NCBI RefSeq assembly: GCF_900105415.1
Contig: NZ_FNSM01000001.1
Coordinates: 3,696,501-3,760,500, forward strand
DNA length: 64,000 bases
Source of the DNA: Streptomyces sp. TLI_105
GTDB taxonomy: Bacteria > Actinomycetota > Actinomycetes > Streptomycetales > Streptomycetaceae
Direction: 5' to 3'
This document shows, piece by piece, positions 41,761 through 50,981 of this stretch. Both the position numbers and the translations under genes were made by a program. Below the pieces are notes generated by a model, which worked only from the letters and a program-made list of their open reading frames with translations, searched no databases and had not been told where the DNA came from. Numbering within the stretch: position 1 is the stretch's first letter; every line of letters begins with the position of its first letter.

Positions 41761-43154
41761 CAGGAGGTGCGCGGCTTCCCGTCGCCGTACAGCCAGACGT
41801 CCCACAGGGTCTTGAGGTCGCGGCCCGCCACGCTCTCCGCGTAGGCCGTGAAGTCGTCCGTGGTGGCGTTGGCGTGGCGGTACTTCGCGGGCCAGCCGCG
41901 CAGGATCTCGTCGAAGACGCGGTCGCCGACCGTCTCGCGCAGCTTGTGCAGGGCCATCGCTCCCCGCTGGTACACGGGCGGGTCGAAGAGGTTCTCGGCG
42001 GTGGGCGGGGCGGCCGGCGGGAAGGCCCAGTTCGCGTCCTGGGCGAAGGCCCGCTCGAAGCGGGTCCGCGCGGGCACGTGCTCGTACTCCTCCGAGTACA
42101 GCCACTCCGCGTACGTCGCGAAGCCCTCGTTCAGCCAGATGTCCCGCCAGCTCTTCGGCGTGACCGAGTTGCCGAACCACTGGTGCGCCTGCTCGTGGAC
42201 GAGGGTCGTCCGGTCGAAGGAGTCGGCCGGGAAGACGGGCCGGGTCTGGGTCTCCAGGGCGTAGCCGAGGCTTCCGTTCTCGGTGACGACGGCCCCGGCT
42301 GCGGAGAAGGGGTAGGGGCCGAAGCGTTTCACCTGGCGGGCGAGGATCCCGGGGATCTCGCCCCGCAGCGCGGCGCTGCCCGCCGCGGCGGGGGGCTCGG
42401 CGGCGGTGAGGACGGGCACGGTGCCGAGGGCGGTCGCCGTTCCCGTCTCGTACCGGCCGATCGCGACCGTCGCGAGGTAGCTCGCCATCGGCTCGGGGGT
42501 GTGCCACACGGTGGTGACGCGTCCGTCCGGCCCGGTGCGCCGCGCGGTCCTGACGCCGTTGGAGACGCCGTCGACCCCGGCGGGGAGGGTGAGCGTGAGG
42601 TCGTAGGAGGCCTTGTCGGAGGGGTGGTGGTTGCCGGGGAACCAGGTCATGGAGCCGGTGGGTTCGCCGACGGCGACCGCCCCGCCGGCCGTGCGCAGCC
42701 AGCCCTCCTCGGAGCCGTCCGCGTCCGTGAGCGGCTCGGGCACGCCCGAGTAGGTGACGGTGGCCCGGAACTGCTTCCCCTCGGGGAGCTCCTCGCGGGG
42801 GCGGAGGGTCAGCTCGTTCCCGGCCCGGTTGTACGCGGCGGGGGCGCCGTCGACGGTCGCGCGGCGCACGGTGAGGCCGGCGAGGTCGAGGTTGAAGGCG
42901 CTGAGGTCCTGGGTGGCGCGGGCGGTGATCTCGGCGGTGCCGTCGAGGCGGCCGGAGGCGGGGTCGTAGGCGAGGGTGAGGCCGTAGTGCCCGACGTCGT
43001 AGCCGCCGTTGCCGAGCTTCGGGAAGTACGGGTCGCGCAGCCCGGCGGCCCCGGGGGTGCCCCGGACGCCGCCGCCGATGTCGGTGCAGCCGGTCGCGAG
43101 CAGCGCGAGGACTGCGGCGAGGGCGGCGGCTGAGGTCCGGCTGCGCTGTGACAC
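41760..43154 (-). CDS. M1 family metallopeptidase lipoprotein
   Basis: A 464-residue zinc aminopeptidase-type protein. The signal peptide ends in the lipobox LLATGC, so it is anchored outside the cell. The catalytic motif HEQAHQWFGNSV followed by NEGFATYAEW is the gluzincin HExxH-(18)-E pattern. The substrate-anchoring GAMEN loop is replaced by GSLGYALETQTR, as in the short actinobacterial M1 enzymes, which lack the long C-terminal domain. GTG 43154 stands six bases after TAAGAT, so the transcript may be leaderless. The hbpS terminator precedes it. Confidence 0.92.
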   Translation of the reverse strand: MSQRSRTSAAALAAVLALLATGCTDIGGGVRGTPGAAGLRDPYFPKLGNGGYDVGHYGLTLAYDPASGRLDGTAEITARATQDLSAFNLDLAGLTVRRATVDGAPAAYNRAGNELTLRPREELPEGKQFRATVTYSGVPEPLTDADGSEEGWLRTAGGAVAVGEPTGSMTWFPGNHHPSDKASYDLTLTLPAGVDGVSNGVRTARRTGPDGRVTTVWHTPEPMASYLATVAIGRYETGTATALGTVPVLTAAEPPAAAGSAALRGEIPGILARQVKRFGPYPFSAAGAVVTENGSLGYALETQTRPVFPADSFDRTTLVHEQAHQWFGNSVTPKSWRDIWLNEGFATYAEWLYSEEYEHVPARTRFERAFAQDANWAFPPAAPPTAENLFDPPVYQRGAMALHKLRETVGDRVFDEILRGWPAKYRHANATTDDFTAYAESVAGRDLKTLWDVWLYGDGKPRTS

Positions 43155-43173
43155 GTACCGATCTTAAAAGGTC

Positions 43174-43223
43174 AAAAACGAAAAAGGCGGTGACGCCCGG
43201 CGGGGGATCCGGGCGCCACCACC
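43174..43223 (-). terminator. Rho-independent terminator of hbpS
   Basis: On the minus strand, GGTGGTGGCGCCCGG pairs (with two G-U pairs) with CCGGGCGTCACCGCC and is followed by TTTTTCGTTTTT, one of the few good T-tracts in the window. Confidence 0.85.
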
Positions 43224-43234
43224 AGCTGGGGGCG

Positions 43235-43771
43235 TTACTTGGCGAGGGCGGCGACGCCGGCCTGGGCGAACTTCTCGTCGAGGTCGCCCGAGGGCGCGCC
43301 GGCGACGCCGATGCCCGCGATCGGGGCGCCCTTGGCGGTGACCGGGGCGCCACCGGCGAGGAAGAGGGTGCCGGGGATGTCCTTCAGGGTCGGCGCGTTG
43401 GTGAGGCGGCCCGCGAGGACGGAGGTGGGGGCGTTCCAGGAGACGGCGGTGTACGCCTTCTTCACGGCCGACTCGTAGGACTGCGGGCCCGCGCCGTCGC
43501 CGCGCAGGGTGACGAGGGTGTTGCCGTTGCGGTCCACGACCGCGACGGAGACCCGCTGGTTCTCCTGCTCGGCGGCGTCCAGGGTCGCCTGCGCGGCCTT
43601 GGTGGCGGCCTCGATGGTCAGGTGCGTCGACGTCTGGAGGTTGCCGTTGTCCGCGTCGGCCATGACGGCGGCGGGAGCGGCGGCCGGGGCCGCGGCGTTC
43701 GCGGAGACCACGCCGAAGGTACCGGCGGCGACGACAGCGGCGGCGGTGGCACCGAGGAGGATCTTCTTCAT
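43235..43771 (-). CDS. hbpS: Extracellular heme-binding protein HbpS (GlcG/DUF336 family)
   Basis: A 178-residue exported protein: signal peptide MKKILLGATAAAVVAAGTF to SANAA, then the GlcG/HbpS domain (LTIEAATKAAQATLDAAE, VSVAVVDRNGNTLVTLRGDGAGPQS, SAVKKAYTAVSW, FLAGGAPVTAKGAPIAGIGVAGA). In S. reticuli and S. coelicolor HbpS is an octamer that binds heme, degrades it under redox stress, and modulates the kinase SenS. ATG 43771 has GGAG seven bases before it. The divergent senS-senR genes, 280 bases away, confirm the assignment. Confidence 0.93.
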   Translation of the reverse strand: MKKILLGATAAAVVAAGTFGVVSANAAAPAAAPAAVMADADNGNLQTSTHLTIEAATKAAQATLDAAEQENQRVSVAVVDRNGNTLVTLRGDGAGPQSYESAVKKAYTAVSWNAPTSVLAGRLTNAPTLKDIPGTLFLAGGAPVTAKGAPIAGIGVAGAPSGDLDEKFAQAGVAALAK

Positions 43772-44051
43772 GAGGGACTCCGTAGGGGTGAGGAGGAGAG
43801 AGGAGGAGAAGCCTTCGAGGCGGGGGCGCACCGTCGGGTCTCTCGTCCCGCTCGGTCCGTCCTTCGCTCTGCATCGATCCTCCGCCCGGAACCGGCGCCC
43901 ACCGGTCCACGGTCCGGCTGCCCTCCGCGCGCACACCGGACGACGGGTCCGTCAGCCGATCGGTTGATGCCTCCCTGGTCCCTCCGGGCCACCATGGACG
44001 GGGACACCCAGGTCAGACAGGCCCAGGTCAGGACGGCAGGGAGGCGGCACG

Positions 44052-45218
44052 GTGACCCGGCCCACGGAGCACGACCCGGACGCCCGCTGGCTCGCGCGGG
44101 TCATGCACATCGCGTTCTTCCTGCTGCTCGGCGCCTCCCTCGCCCGCTTCCTGCTGCGGCACGAGTGGGAGGCCCGCAGCCCCTGGATCATCGCCCTCAC
44201 CGGCGCCCTCGCCTCCCTCTACCTCCTCGGCCCGGTGCTCGGCACCCGCACCACCCCGCGCCGGATCGCCTGGCTCGGCACGGTCGTCGCCGTCTGGGTC
44301 CTCCTCGTCGTCCTCGCGCCCAGCTTCGCCTGGTGCGCGGTGCCGCTCTTCTACACGGGCCTGCGGACCCTCCCGCCGCGCGCCGCGCTCGGCCTGGTCA
44401 CCCTGCTCACCGCGTTCGTGGTCTTCGCGCAGGTCCAGCTCTCGCACGGCGGCTGGGACCCGAACCTGATCGTCGCCCCGCCGGCCGTCGCCGCCCTCGC
44501 CACCGGCGTCTTCGTCCACTCCGACCGGCAGGCCGCCCGGCAGCGGGCACTCATCGACGACCTGATCCGCACCCGCCGCGAACTCGCCGCGATCGAACGC
44601 CGCGAGGGCACCCTCGCGGAGCGCCAGCGGCTGTCCATGGAGATCCACGACACCCTCGCCCAGGGCCTGTCCAGCCAGCAGATGCTGCTCCAGGCCGCCG
44701 ACCGGCTCTGGGACGGCGACCCGGCCGCCGCCCGCCGGCACGTCCGCACCGCCGAGTCCATCGCCGAACGCAACCTCGCCGAGGCCCGCCGCTTCGTGCA
44801 GGACCTCGCCCCCGCCGACCTCGCCGGAGGCGGCGGCCTCGAAGAGGCCCTGCGCGCCCTCGCCGCCCGCGAGTCGGCGGCCTTCCGCGTCGACGGCACC
44901 CCGGTGCCACTGCCCGACCGGGCGCAGTCGGCGCTGCTGCGGATCGCGCAGGGCGCCCTCGCCAACATCCGCGAACACGCCGGCGCCGACTCCGCCGCCC
45001 TGACCCTCACCTACCTCGACGACCAGGTGGTCCTGGACATCGCCGACGACGGCCGCGGCTTCGACCCGGCGCTCGCGCGCGAGCAGGCCGAACGGGGCCA
45101 CGGCCTGCCCGCGATGCGGGTGCGCGCCCAGCAGCTCGGTGGCACCCTGACGGTCGAGTCCACCCCGGGCGAGGGCACGGTGCTCTCCGCCGCGATCCCG
45201 CTCACCCTGGAGTCCTGA
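44052..45218 (+). CDS. senS: Redox-responsive sensor histidine kinase SenS
   Basis: A 388-residue membrane kinase with five hydrophobic segments in residues 15-155, then a HisKA_3 domain with RQRLSMEIHDTLAQGLSSQQ, where the His is residue 199, the same number as the phosphorylated His reported for SenS. The ATPase domain (LANIREHAGA, DIADDGRGFDP, GHGLPAMRVRAQQLGG) completes the NarX/DesK type. External HbpS regulates its autophosphorylation. GTG 44052 has GGGAGG upstream. TGA of senS overlaps ATG of senR by one base. Confidence 0.93.
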   Translation: MTRPTEHDPDARWLARVMHIAFFLLLGASLARFLLRHEWEARSPWIIALTGALASLYLLGPVLGTRTTPRRIAWLGTVVAVWVLLVVLAPSFAWCAVPLFYTGLRTLPPRAALGLVTLLTAFVVFAQVQLSHGGWDPNLIVAPPAVAALATGVFVHSDRQAARQRALIDDLIRTRRELAAIERREGTLAERQRLSMEIHDTLAQGLSSQQMLLQAADRLWDGDPAAARRHVRTAESIAERNLAEARRFVQDLAPADLAGGGGLEEALRALAARESAAFRVDGTPVPLPDRAQSALLRIAQGALANIREHAGADSAALTLTYLDDQVVLDIADDGRGFDPALAREQAERGHGLPAMRVRAQQLGGTLTVESTPGEGTVLSAAIPLTLES

Positions 45219-45838
45219 TGTCCGTACGGATCCTCCTCTGCGACGATCACGTCGTCGTCCGCGCCGGCCTGCTCGCGCTGCTCGGCAGCACCCCCGACAT
45301 CGAGGTGGTGGGCGAGGCGGGCAGCGGCGAGGAGGCCGTCGCGATGGCGGCGAAGCTGAAGCCGGACGTCGTCCTGATGGACCTCCAGCTCGGCGCCGGC
45401 ATCGACGGCGTGGAGGCGACGCGGCGGATCGCGCCCACCGGCGTCCACGTCCTGGTCCTCACCACGTACGACACGGACGCGGACATCACGCGGGCGATCG
45501 AGGCGGGCGCGACGGGCTATCTGCTGAAGGCCGAGCGGCCCGAGGAGCTGTTCGCCGCGATCCACTCCGCCGCCCAGGGCCGCACGGCCCTCTCCCCGCC
45601 GGTCGCCAGCCGGGTCATGGACCGCATGCGGGGCGCGGCGGGCCCTTCGCTCACCGACCGGGAACGGGACATCCTCGGCCAGCTGGGGCGCGGCCTCGGC
45701 AACCGGGAGATCGCGCGGGCGCTGTTCATCAGCGAGGCGACGGTGAAGACGCACCTCGGCCGGATCTACGCCAAGCTCGGCGTCGACACCCGCGCCGGCG
45801 CGGTCGCGGTGGCGAAGGAGCGGCGCCTGCTGCCGTAA
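45218..45838 (+). CDS. senR: Response regulator SenR (NarL family)
   Basis: A 206-residue two-domain regulator. The receiver has the acidic pair DD (residues 9-10), phospho-acceptor Asp55 in VVLMDLQLG, Thr in VLTTYD and the Lys in GYLLKAE. The LuxR-type HTH is LTDRERDILGQLGRGLGNREIARALFISEATVKTHLGRIYAKL. Translation is coupled to senS. In S. reticuli SenR controls hbpS, senSR and genes for catalase-peroxidase; sites were not located with certainty in the 280-base hbpS-senS gap. Confidence 0.93.
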   Translation: MSVRILLCDDHVVVRAGLLALLGSTPDIEVVGEAGSGEEAVAMAAKLKPDVVLMDLQLGAGIDGVEATRRIAPTGVHVLVLTTYDTDADITRAIEAGATGYLLKAERPEELFAAIHSAAQGRTALSPPVASRVMDRMRGAAGPSLTDRERDILGQLGRGLGNREIARALFISEATVKTHLGRIYAKLGVDTRAGAVAVAKERRLLP

Positions 45839-45943
45839 GCCGTAGGGCTGGACTTGGGTGCCGTTCCCCCGCGCCGGACCGCCCCCACTGCTACGGTGCG
45901 TCGTCACTCGACCGCACGGTGTCATGTCTCAGTGGGAGCGCAC

Positions 45944-47149
45944 GTGAAGCTCGCGATCGTCGGCGGCGGACCCGCCGGCCTCTACCTCTCGATCCTGCTG
46001 AAGCGGCAGGACCCGTCCCACGACATCGCCGTGTACGAACGGAACCCCGAGGGCTCCACGTACGGCTGGGGCGTCACCTACTGGGCCGGGCTCCTCGACA
46101 AGCTGCGCGCCGGCGACCCCGAGTCCGCGGCCGCCGTCGCCGAGGCGTCCGTGACCTGGACCGACGGGGTCGCCATCGTCCGCGACGAGCGGACCGTCCA
46201 CCGCGGCGACGCGGGCTTCGGCATCGGACGGCGGCGGATGCTCGCGCTGCTCGCCGACCGCGCCGAGGAGCTCGGCGTACGGGTCGAGTTCGAGCACGAC
46301 ATCCCCGGCCCGGACGCGCCCGAACTGGCCGGGGCGGACCTGGTCGTCGCCGCCGACGGCGTCAACAGCGTGCTCCGCGAGGCGCGCGCCGGCCACTTCG
46401 GCAGCGAGGTCACCAGCGGCCGCAACCAGTACATCTGGCTCGGCACCACCAAGGTCTTCGACTCCTTCAGCTTCGCCTTCAAGGAGACCGAGCACGGCTG
46501 GATCTGGTGCTACGCCTACGGCTTCAGCGGCGAGCGCTCCACCTGTGTCGTCGAGTGCTCCCCGGAGACCTGGACCGGCCTCGGCCTCGACACGCGCGGC
46601 GAGGCCGACAGCCTGAACCTCCTGGAGAAGCTCTTCCACGACCTCCTCGACGGGCACGAGCTGATCGGCCGCGAACGCGCCGACGACGCCGCCCAGTGGC
46701 TGACCTTCCGCACCCTCACCAACCGGGTCTGGCACCACGGCAACCTCGTCCTCCTCGGCGACGCCGCCCACACCACGCACTACTCGATCGGCGCGGGCAC
46801 CACCCTGGCCCTGGAGGACGCGCTCGCCCTCGCGGACGCCCTGCGCGCCCCCGGCGACCTGGACGCCGCCCTCACCGCGTACGGGAAGCGGCGGCGCGCC
46901 GAACTCGTCTCCGCGCAGAGCGCCGCCCGCTACAGCGCCCAGTGGTACGAGAACCTCCCGCGCTACATGAGCCTGGAGCCGGCCAAGATGTTCGCGCTCC
47001 TCGGCCAGCGCCACTCGCCGCTGCTGCCGCACGTCCCGCCGCAGCTGTACTACCGGATCGACCGGGCCGCCGAACAGCTGGAGCCCCTGCGCCGCCTCAA
47101 GCGCTGGCTCGGCCCCCGGGTGGCACGAGCGGTGCACGGCCGCCGCTGA
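45944..47149 (+). CDS. FAD-dependent aromatic monooxygenase
   Basis: A 401-residue flavoprotein hydroxylase. KLAIVGGGPAGLYLSILLKRQ is the dinucleotide fold, YERNPEGSTYGWGVTYW resembles the salicylyl-CoA/anthraniloyl-CoA hydroxylase branch, LVVAADGVNSVLRE is the DG motif, and GDAAHTTHYSIGAGTTLALEDA binds FAD phosphate. It probably inserts oxygen into an aromatic substrate using NAD(P)H. GTG 45944 has GGGAG at the right spacing. Its last codons and stop lie in a duplicated 28-base stretch. No catabolic gene cluster surrounds it. Confidence 0.88.
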   Translation: MKLAIVGGGPAGLYLSILLKRQDPSHDIAVYERNPEGSTYGWGVTYWAGLLDKLRAGDPESAAAVAEASVTWTDGVAIVRDERTVHRGDAGFGIGRRRMLALLADRAEELGVRVEFEHDIPGPDAPELAGADLVVAADGVNSVLREARAGHFGSEVTSGRNQYIWLGTTKVFDSFSFAFKETEHGWIWCYAYGFSGERSTCVVECSPETWTGLGLDTRGEADSLNLLEKLFHDLLDGHELIGRERADDAAQWLTFRTLTNRVWHHGNLVLLGDAAHTTHYSIGAGTTLALEDALALADALRAPGDLDAALTAYGKRRRAELVSAQSAARYSAQWYENLPRYMSLEPAKMFALLGQRHSPLLPHVPPQLYYRIDRAAEQLEPLRRLKRWLGPRVARAVHGRR

Positions 47150-47198
47150 TCCTCGTACGGTTCACACGGTCGCCGCTGATCCTCGTACGGTTCACACG
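47141..47198. repeat. Direct duplication of a 28-base stretch, period 30
   Basis: cgccgctgatcctcgtacgg plus ttcacacg occurs at 47141-47168 and again, identical, at 47171-47198. The first copy holds the monooxygenase stop codon; the second holds the stop of the convergent permease gene. Confidence 0.92.
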
Positions 47199-48040
47199 TC
47201 CCGGCGGTGGACGGCCACGAAAGCCACCGCCACGGCGCCCAGCACCCAGGCCGCGTACACCGTCCACGCCCCGCCGGCCGTCCACGGATACTCCACCGGC
47301 ACCGGCGACACCCCCACCTCCGTGAGCCGCTTCCACGCGCCCTGTGGCAGAGCGTGCAGGAACGTCGCACCCCACCGGTCGCGCTCGCCCATCAGGGCCG
47401 GCAGCAGAAGCAGCAGACCGGTCAGGGAGACGATCGTCGTGGCCGTGTGCCGCAGCAGCGCCCCGAGCCCGAAACCGGCGAGCGCGCACACGGGCGCGAG
47501 GAGCGCCGACGCGGCGACGGCCCGGAGCACGCCCTCGTCACCGATCGCCATCCCGACGCCCCGGCCGTCGAGCACGGCCTGCGTGGCGGCGAACGAGACC
47601 CCGGCGACCACCGTCCCGTACACCAGCATCACGGCGGCGAGGACGAGCGCCTTCGCGGCGACGACGGCCCGGCGGGCGGGGACGGCCGCGAAGGTCGTAC
47701 GGATCTGGCCGGTGCCGTACTCGCCGACGATCATCAGCGCGCCGATGGAGCCGGTGGCGAGCGTGAACACCATGGCCCCGCCGAGCGTGAACGCGTCGCG
47801 CATCGCCCAGATCGGCACGAAGAGCTCCCTGATGCCCTCCGGGTAGTTCGGGTAGTTGCGGTAGTCGGCGAGCGTCGCGTTGAGGTTGACGCCGAGGGCG
47901 GCGACCGCGCCGACGACGAAGGCCCAGGGGGTGGAGCGGAGCGACCACAGCTTGATCCACTCGGCGGCGAGGAGATCACGGAACCGGGCCGGCGGGGTCG
48001 AACGGGTGGACGGGGGAACAGGCTTCGTGAGGGCGGGCAT
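47192..48040 (-). CDS. ABC transporter permease (ABC-2 type)
   Basis: A 282-residue membrane protein. AAEWIKLWSLRSTPWAF near the N-terminus is the usual start of ABC-2-type permeases, and six hydrophobic segments follow, with VGEYGTGQIRTTFAAVPARR between the second and third. The ATG overlaps the stop of the ATPase gene (TGATG), so the two are one operon. It probably exports or protects against an antibiotic or lipid; the substrate is unknown. Confidence 0.9.
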   Translation of the reverse strand: MPALTKPVPPSTRSTPPARFRDLLAAEWIKLWSLRSTPWAFVVGAVAALGVNLNATLADYRNYPNYPEGIRELFVPIWAMRDAFTLGGAMVFTLATGSIGALMIVGEYGTGQIRTTFAAVPARRAVVAAKALVLAAVMLVYGTVVAGVSFAATQAVLDGRGVGMAIGDEGVLRAVAASALLAPVCALAGFGLGALLRHTATTIVSLTGLLLLLPALMGERDRWGATFLHALPQGAWKRLTEVGVSPVPVEYPWTAGGAWTVYAAWVLGAVAVAFVAVHRRDV

Positions 48041-49014
48041 CAGCGGTACTCCACACTGTCGGCGGTGAGCTCCATGAACGCCTCTTCGAGGGAGGCGGCG
48101 TGCGCGGTCAGTCCGGTGAGCGGGACGCCGTGCCGGAAGGCGAGGACGCCGACCCGGTCCGCGTCCATCCCGGTCACGGCGAGCCCCTCTTCCTCCCGCC
48201 GTACGGTCGCGCCCTCTGCGGCCAAGGCGTCGGCGAAGCCCGGCGCGGCGGCCGGGTCGGCCGTCCGCACGGTCACGCTCCGGCGGGTGCCGCGCGCGGC
48301 GAAGGCGGCCACGCTCTCGGCCGCGATGAGCCGGCCCCGGCCGATGACGACGAGGTCGTCGGCGGTGTGCTCCATCTCGCTCATCAGATGGCTGGAGACG
48401 AACACGGTGCGGCCCTCGGCCGCGAGCCGCCGGAACAGTCCCCGCGCCCACAGCACGCCTTCCGGGTCGAGGCCGTTGACCGGCTCGTCGAAGAGCAGCA
48501 CGGGAGGATCGCCGAGCAGCGCGGCGGCGATCCCCAGGCGCTGCCTCATGCCGAGCGAGTAGCCGCCGATCCGCCGCCCGGCGGCCCCCGCGAGACCGAC
48601 CTCCTCCAACACCTCGGCGGCCCGGCGGCGCGGGATGCCGTTGGTGCGGGCGAGGGCCGCGAGATGGGCCTCGGCGGTCCGGCCGCCGTGCACGTCCTGC
48701 GCATCGAGCAGCGCCCCGACGTCCCGCAGCCCGCGCGGCAGCTCCCGGAACCGCCGCCCGCCGACGGTGGCGGTCCCGGACGTCGGCTCGTTCAGCCCCA
48801 GGACCATCCGCAGGGTCGTGGACTTCCCGGCCCCGTTGGGCCCGAGGAAGCCGGTGACGCGGCCGGGTTTCACGGAGAAGGTGAGGTGGTCCACGGCGGG
48901 GCGGTCTTCGCGGGCGGGGCTGGCGGCGGGGCGGTTGCGGGCTGTGAGGCGGGCGGCGGGGCGGCGGCGGCCCTGGCGGCCGTAATGCTTGGTCAGTTCG
49001 TGGACTTCGATCAT
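48040..49014 (-). CDS. ABC transporter ATP-binding protein
   Basis: A 324-residue ABC ATPase. Walker A is GFLGPNGAGKSTTLRM, signature YSLGMRQRLGIAAALLG, Walker B VLLFDEPVNGLD and H-loop VSSHLMSEME. Between LTKHYGRQG and VDHLTFSVKPG there is an unusual 25-residue Arg/Pro/Ala-rich insertion just before the first core strand. The C-terminal 90 residues form the accessory domain of drug and bacitracin exporters. It is cotranscribed with the permease and divergent from a histidine kinase-regulator pair that may control it. Confidence 0.92.
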   Translation of the reverse strand: MIEVHELTKHYGRQGRRRPAARLTARNRPAASPAREDRPAVDHLTFSVKPGRVTGFLGPNGAGKSTTLRMVLGLNEPTSGTATVGGRRFRELPRGLRDVGALLDAQDVHGGRTAEAHLAALARTNGIPRRRAAEVLEEVGLAGAAGRRIGGYSLGMRQRLGIAAALLGDPPVLLFDEPVNGLDPEGVLWARGLFRRLAAEGRTVFVSSHLMSEMEHTADDLVVIGRGRLIAAESVAAFAARGTRRSVTVRTADPAAAPGFADALAAEGATVRREEEGLAVTGMDADRVGVLAFRHGVPLTGLTAHAASLEEAFMELTADSVEYR

Positions 49015-49146
49015 GCGACCCACGGTCGCGGGCCCGCACCCCCCGGCACATCGGCTCGGCGGCCACAACCGGGGACCGGGGGTGGCCCGGGGGCGTACGC
49101 CCACGGGCCGATGTGCCGGCGGGTGGCCGCGCCTACGATCACGATC

Positions 49147-50316
49147 ATGACCGCCACCCCGACCGCCCGCCCGTCCAGCGCGCGGGTCCCGGCGGCCCTC
49201 GCTTGGGGCGCGGCCGTCGCGCACCCCTTCCTGCTCCTCACCGCCGTACGGACCGGCCCGTACCGCTCCACCGAACTGCGGCTCTTCCTCACCGCCGTCG
49301 CCGTGGGCCTGACCCTGCCCCTGGCGCGCCGCAACCCGCTCGCGGCGCTCGGACTGCTGCTCACCGGGCTGTTCGCGGCGGCGACCACACGGCCCGACGC
49401 CGTGCTCCTCTACCTCCCGGTGCTCGCCGCCGACGCCGTCGTGGGCCGGGTCGCCGCCGCGCGCCCGCTCCGAGTCCTACTGCCCGCCGCCCTCGGCGCG
49501 CTCGCCGTGCAGATCGCCGCCGCGACGTACACCACCTCCGGCCAGGACGTCTTCGTCAGCACGATCACGGCCCTCGCGCTCGCCCTGCTCACCGCCGGAC
49601 TCCTCGGCCGGTCCGTACGCGAACGGCGCAGCCACACGGCGGAGCTGCGCGCCGCGACCACCGCCGAGGCCGTCGCGGCGGAACGGCTCCGGATCGCCCG
49701 CGAGCTGCACGACGTCGTCGCCCACAGCATCGGGGTCATCGCCATCCAGGCGGGCGTCGGCCGCCGGGTCATCGAGACCCAGCCCGCCGAGGCGCGCAAA
49801 GCGCTCGCCACCATCGAGTCCACCAGCCGGGAGACCCTCGCCGGTCTGCGCCGCACCCTCGGCGCACTGCGGGGCGCCGACGGCCGTCCCGCACCTCGCG
49901 ACCCGGCGCCCGGCCTCGCCGACCTGGAGCGGCTCGCGGCGGCCACGGCGGACGCGGGGGTACGGGTCGAACTGCGGCACCTCGGCAACCCCGACGCCGC
50001 GCTCCCGCCGGAGGTCGACCTCGCCGCGTACCGGATCGTGCAGGAGTCGCTCACGAACGTCGTCCGGCACGCCGCCACCCCGACCTGCCGGGTGACGGTG
50101 GAGCGGCGCACCGACACCCTGCTCGTCGAGATCGCCGACGACGGCCGGGGCGCGCCCGGCGGGGACGCCGTGGGCGGGTACGGCCTGGCCGGGATGCGCG
50201 AGCGCGCCGCGCTCCTCGGCGGCAGCCTCACGGCGGGCCCGCGTCCCGGAGGCGGCTTCCACGTGACGGCGCTGCTGCCGCTGCCGGCCGGCAGCCAGGA
50301 AGGAACCCCGGCATGA
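49147..50316 (+). CDS. Sensor histidine kinase (NarL/DesK-type)
   Basis: A 389-residue kinase with several N-terminal membrane segments (residues 15-150), the HisKA_3 motif RIARELHDVVAHSIGVIAIQAG and an ATPase domain with VQESLTNVVRHA, EIADDGRGAPGG and GYGLAGMRERAALLGG. TACGAT about six bases before ATG 49147 suggests a leaderless transcript. It overlaps the regulator gene by four bases (ATGA) and is divergent from the ABC exporter. The signal is unknown. Confidence 0.92.
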   Translation: MTATPTARPSSARVPAALAWGAAVAHPFLLLTAVRTGPYRSTELRLFLTAVAVGLTLPLARRNPLAALGLLLTGLFAAATTRPDAVLLYLPVLAADAVVGRVAAARPLRVLLPAALGALAVQIAAATYTTSGQDVFVSTITALALALLTAGLLGRSVRERRSHTAELRAATTAEAVAAERLRIARELHDVVAHSIGVIAIQAGVGRRVIETQPAEARKALATIESTSRETLAGLRRTLGALRGADGRPAPRDPAPGLADLERLAAATADAGVRVELRHLGNPDAALPPEVDLAAYRIVQESLTNVVRHAATPTCRVTVERRTDTLLVEIADDGRGAPGGDAVGGYGLAGMRERAALLGGSLTAGPRPGGGFHVTALLPLPAGSQEGTPA

Positions 50317-50969
50317 CCCACACGATCCGCGTCCTCCTCGTCGACGACCAGCCGCTGGTACGGGCGGGCCTGCGCGTCCTGATGGCCGACAGCCCCGACC
50401 TCACGGTCGTCGGCGAGGCGGGCACCGGCACGGAGGCGGTCGCGCTGGCCCGCGACCTCGGGCCCGACGTGGTGGTGATGGACGTCCGGATGCCCGGCAT
50501 GGACGGCATCGAGGCCACCCGGATCGTCACGGCGGGCCCCGGCGCGCCACGGGTCCTCGTCCTCACGACCTTCGACGACGACGCGTACGTGTACGGGGCG
50601 CTGCGCTCCGGCGCGAGCGGCTTCCTCGTCAAGGACATGGCCCTCGACGACATCCTCGCCGCGATCCGGGTGGTGGCCGCCGGCGACGCCCTGATCGCGC
50701 CGGGCGTGACGCGGCGGCTGATCGAGGAGTTCGCGGCGCGGCCCGAGCCCGCGCGCCGGCCGTCCCGTGGGCCCGACGGGGTCACCGAGCGCGAGCGGGA
50801 GGTCCTCACCCTGGTCGGCCGGGGCCTGTCGAACGGCGAGATCGCGGAGCGGCTCCACATCAGCGCGGCCACCGCGAAGGCCCACGTGGCGCGGCTCTTC
50901 GCCAAGCTGGACGCGCGCGACCGGGTGCAGCTGGTGATCGTCGCGTACGAGGCGGGTCTGGTGCCGTGA
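50313..50969 (+). CDS. Response regulator (NarL/LuxR family)
   Basis: A 218-residue regulator. Receiver: VLLVDDQPLVRAGLR, VVVMDVRMPGMDG with the phospho-acceptor Asp54, VLTTFDDD and GFLVKDM. Output: GVTEREREVLTLVGRGLSNGEIAERLHISAATAKAHVARLFAKL. AGGAAGGA lies just before the ATG, which overlaps the kinase stop. The divergent ABC exporter is its likely target. Confidence 0.93.
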   Translation: MTHTIRVLLVDDQPLVRAGLRVLMADSPDLTVVGEAGTGTEAVALARDLGPDVVVMDVRMPGMDGIEATRIVTAGPGAPRVLVLTTFDDDAYVYGALRSGASGFLVKDMALDDILAAIRVVAAGDALIAPGVTRRLIEEFAARPEPARRPSRGPDGVTEREREVLTLVGRGLSNGEIAERLHISAATAKAHVARLFAKLDARDRVQLVIVAYEAGLVP

Positions 50970-50981
50970 CGTGAGGGTGCC

